NCBI GenBank assembly: GCA_937927795.1
Contig: CALBSF010000159.1
Location: 1 to 6,288, forward strand
Length of the DNA: 6,288 nucleotides
DNA from: an uncultured Rickettsiales bacterium
GTDB taxonomy: Bacteria; Pseudomonadota; Alphaproteobacteria; Rickettsiales; UBA1997
Direction of reading: 5' to 3'
Shown: positions 5,946 through 6,288 of the stretch, in pieces
Numbering within the stretch: the first letter of the stretch is position 1
Layout: every line of letters begins with the position of its first letter
The notes under the pieces: generated by a model
Databases searched by the model: none
What the model saw: the letters and a program-made list of their open reading frames with translations, nothing else
What the model was told of the DNA's origin: nothing
Translations under genes and position numbers: made by a program

Positions 5946-6288
5946 ATGATTGAGCAGATACCTCCACTCACCTTTTCTCAAATTGAAGCAACCACGAAAC
6001 AGATACTAGGCGAGTATGCGCTGTTTTGCTTTCTCCTAGGATCGGCCGCGACTCCAAGGTTTAACAAAGAAAGCGATATAGATCTCGCTGTTTTTTGGAA
6101 TCCCTCTATCATTAACTCGGACATAAACGATGTTGATTTTAAACTTAAGTTAACAATATTAAATAAACTTGAAGATATACTAAAAAATGCAACGTTACAT
6201 CAATCTGTTAGAGCAATGGAATATTTAATTGATGAAAAGAGAAAAAGAGAATTACTCGAAAAAAAGATAAAATATAAAGATGAATTGA
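5946..6288 (+). CDS. MNT-type nucleotidyltransferase (MntA-like), open at window end
   Basis: Translated from ATG 5946, the first start after an in-frame stop at 5940-5942, 114 codons are visible with no stop. Residues 29-51 read FLLGSAATPRFNKESDIDLAVFW. This is the polymerase-beta-type nucleotidyltransferase motif: GS (32-33), ten residues, then the metal-binding DID (44-46). It matches small MNT proteins such as MntA, the AMP-transferring antitoxin of HEPN/MNT type VII toxin-antitoxin pairs; a HEPN partner would be expected nearby but lies outside the window if present. The glycine usually following GSAAT is proline here. The tail (about residue 60 on) is a lysine-rich helix that lacks a recognisable third acidic strand (DLVDL-like). 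Base composition also shifts near 6120, so the tail may be foreign to the family. A possible start is leaderless. Activity as nucleotidyltransferase is uncertain. Confidence 0.65.
   Translation, partial: MIEQIPPLTFSQIEATTKQILGEYALFCFLLGSAATPRFNKESDIDLAVFWNPSIINSDINDVDFKLKLTILNKLEDILKNATLHQSVRAMEYLIDEKRKRELLEKKIKYKDEL

Noticed and set aside
6121..6288. Frameshift as the explanation for the odd nucleotidyltransferase tail
   Set aside because: The other forward frames hit stops quickly (for example TAA at 6124 and TGA at 6134) and the reverse frames are also interrupted, so the visible frame is the only open one. A join or fusion explains it better.
1..6288. CRISPR arrays, tRNA or rRNA genes, insertion sequences, attachment sites
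   Set aside because: I found no regularly spaced repeats, no cloverleaf-like sequence, no transposase motif and no terminal inverted repeats flanking the fur block.

Overview
The window is AT-rich (about one third G+C by eye) and reads like an unfinished piece of a bacterial genome: it opens inside one gene and ends inside another. Up to about position 5370 the proteins look alphaproteobacterial, with a Rickettsiales-like flavour. EF-P is the clearest case, and the low G+C with A/T-rich codons fits. From about 5370 to the end the character changes. The Fur protein looks campylobacterotal (epsilonproteobacterial), followed by an MNT-type nucleotidyltransferase whose base composition itself breaks partway through.

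Layout. On the + strand, 3-818 is the C-terminal part of pntB (NADP-binding subunit of proton-translocating transhydrogenase), followed 15 bases later by a complete efp (translation factor EF-P, 834-1403). Convergent with these, on the - strand, is a lysophospholipid salvage pair: an LplT-like MFS transporter (4847-3531) and Aas, the acyl-ACP synthetase / lysophospholipid acyltransferase (3538-1400). The two overlap by 8 bases. The transporter would flip lysophospholipids across the inner membrane and Aas would re-acylate them. Upstream of lplT on the same strand is a YjdF/DUF2238 membrane protein (4896-5303) that has lost its true N-terminus. Divergent from it is fur (5395-5835, +) with its own promoter, ribosome binding site and a strong hairpin terminator (5851-5881). 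After a short spacer, an apparently leaderless promoter drives an MntA-like nucleotidyltransferase ORF (5946 onward) that is still open at the window end.

No previously undescribed system is evident. The left 5 kb is ordinary housekeeping. The part worth a second look is the right-hand 950 bases: a truncated yjdF, a Fur of a different phylogenetic type, and a composition break inside the nucleotidyltransferase ORF. Together these suggest a mosaic, either horizontally acquired DNA or a chimeric assembly. Sequence alone cannot decide between the two.
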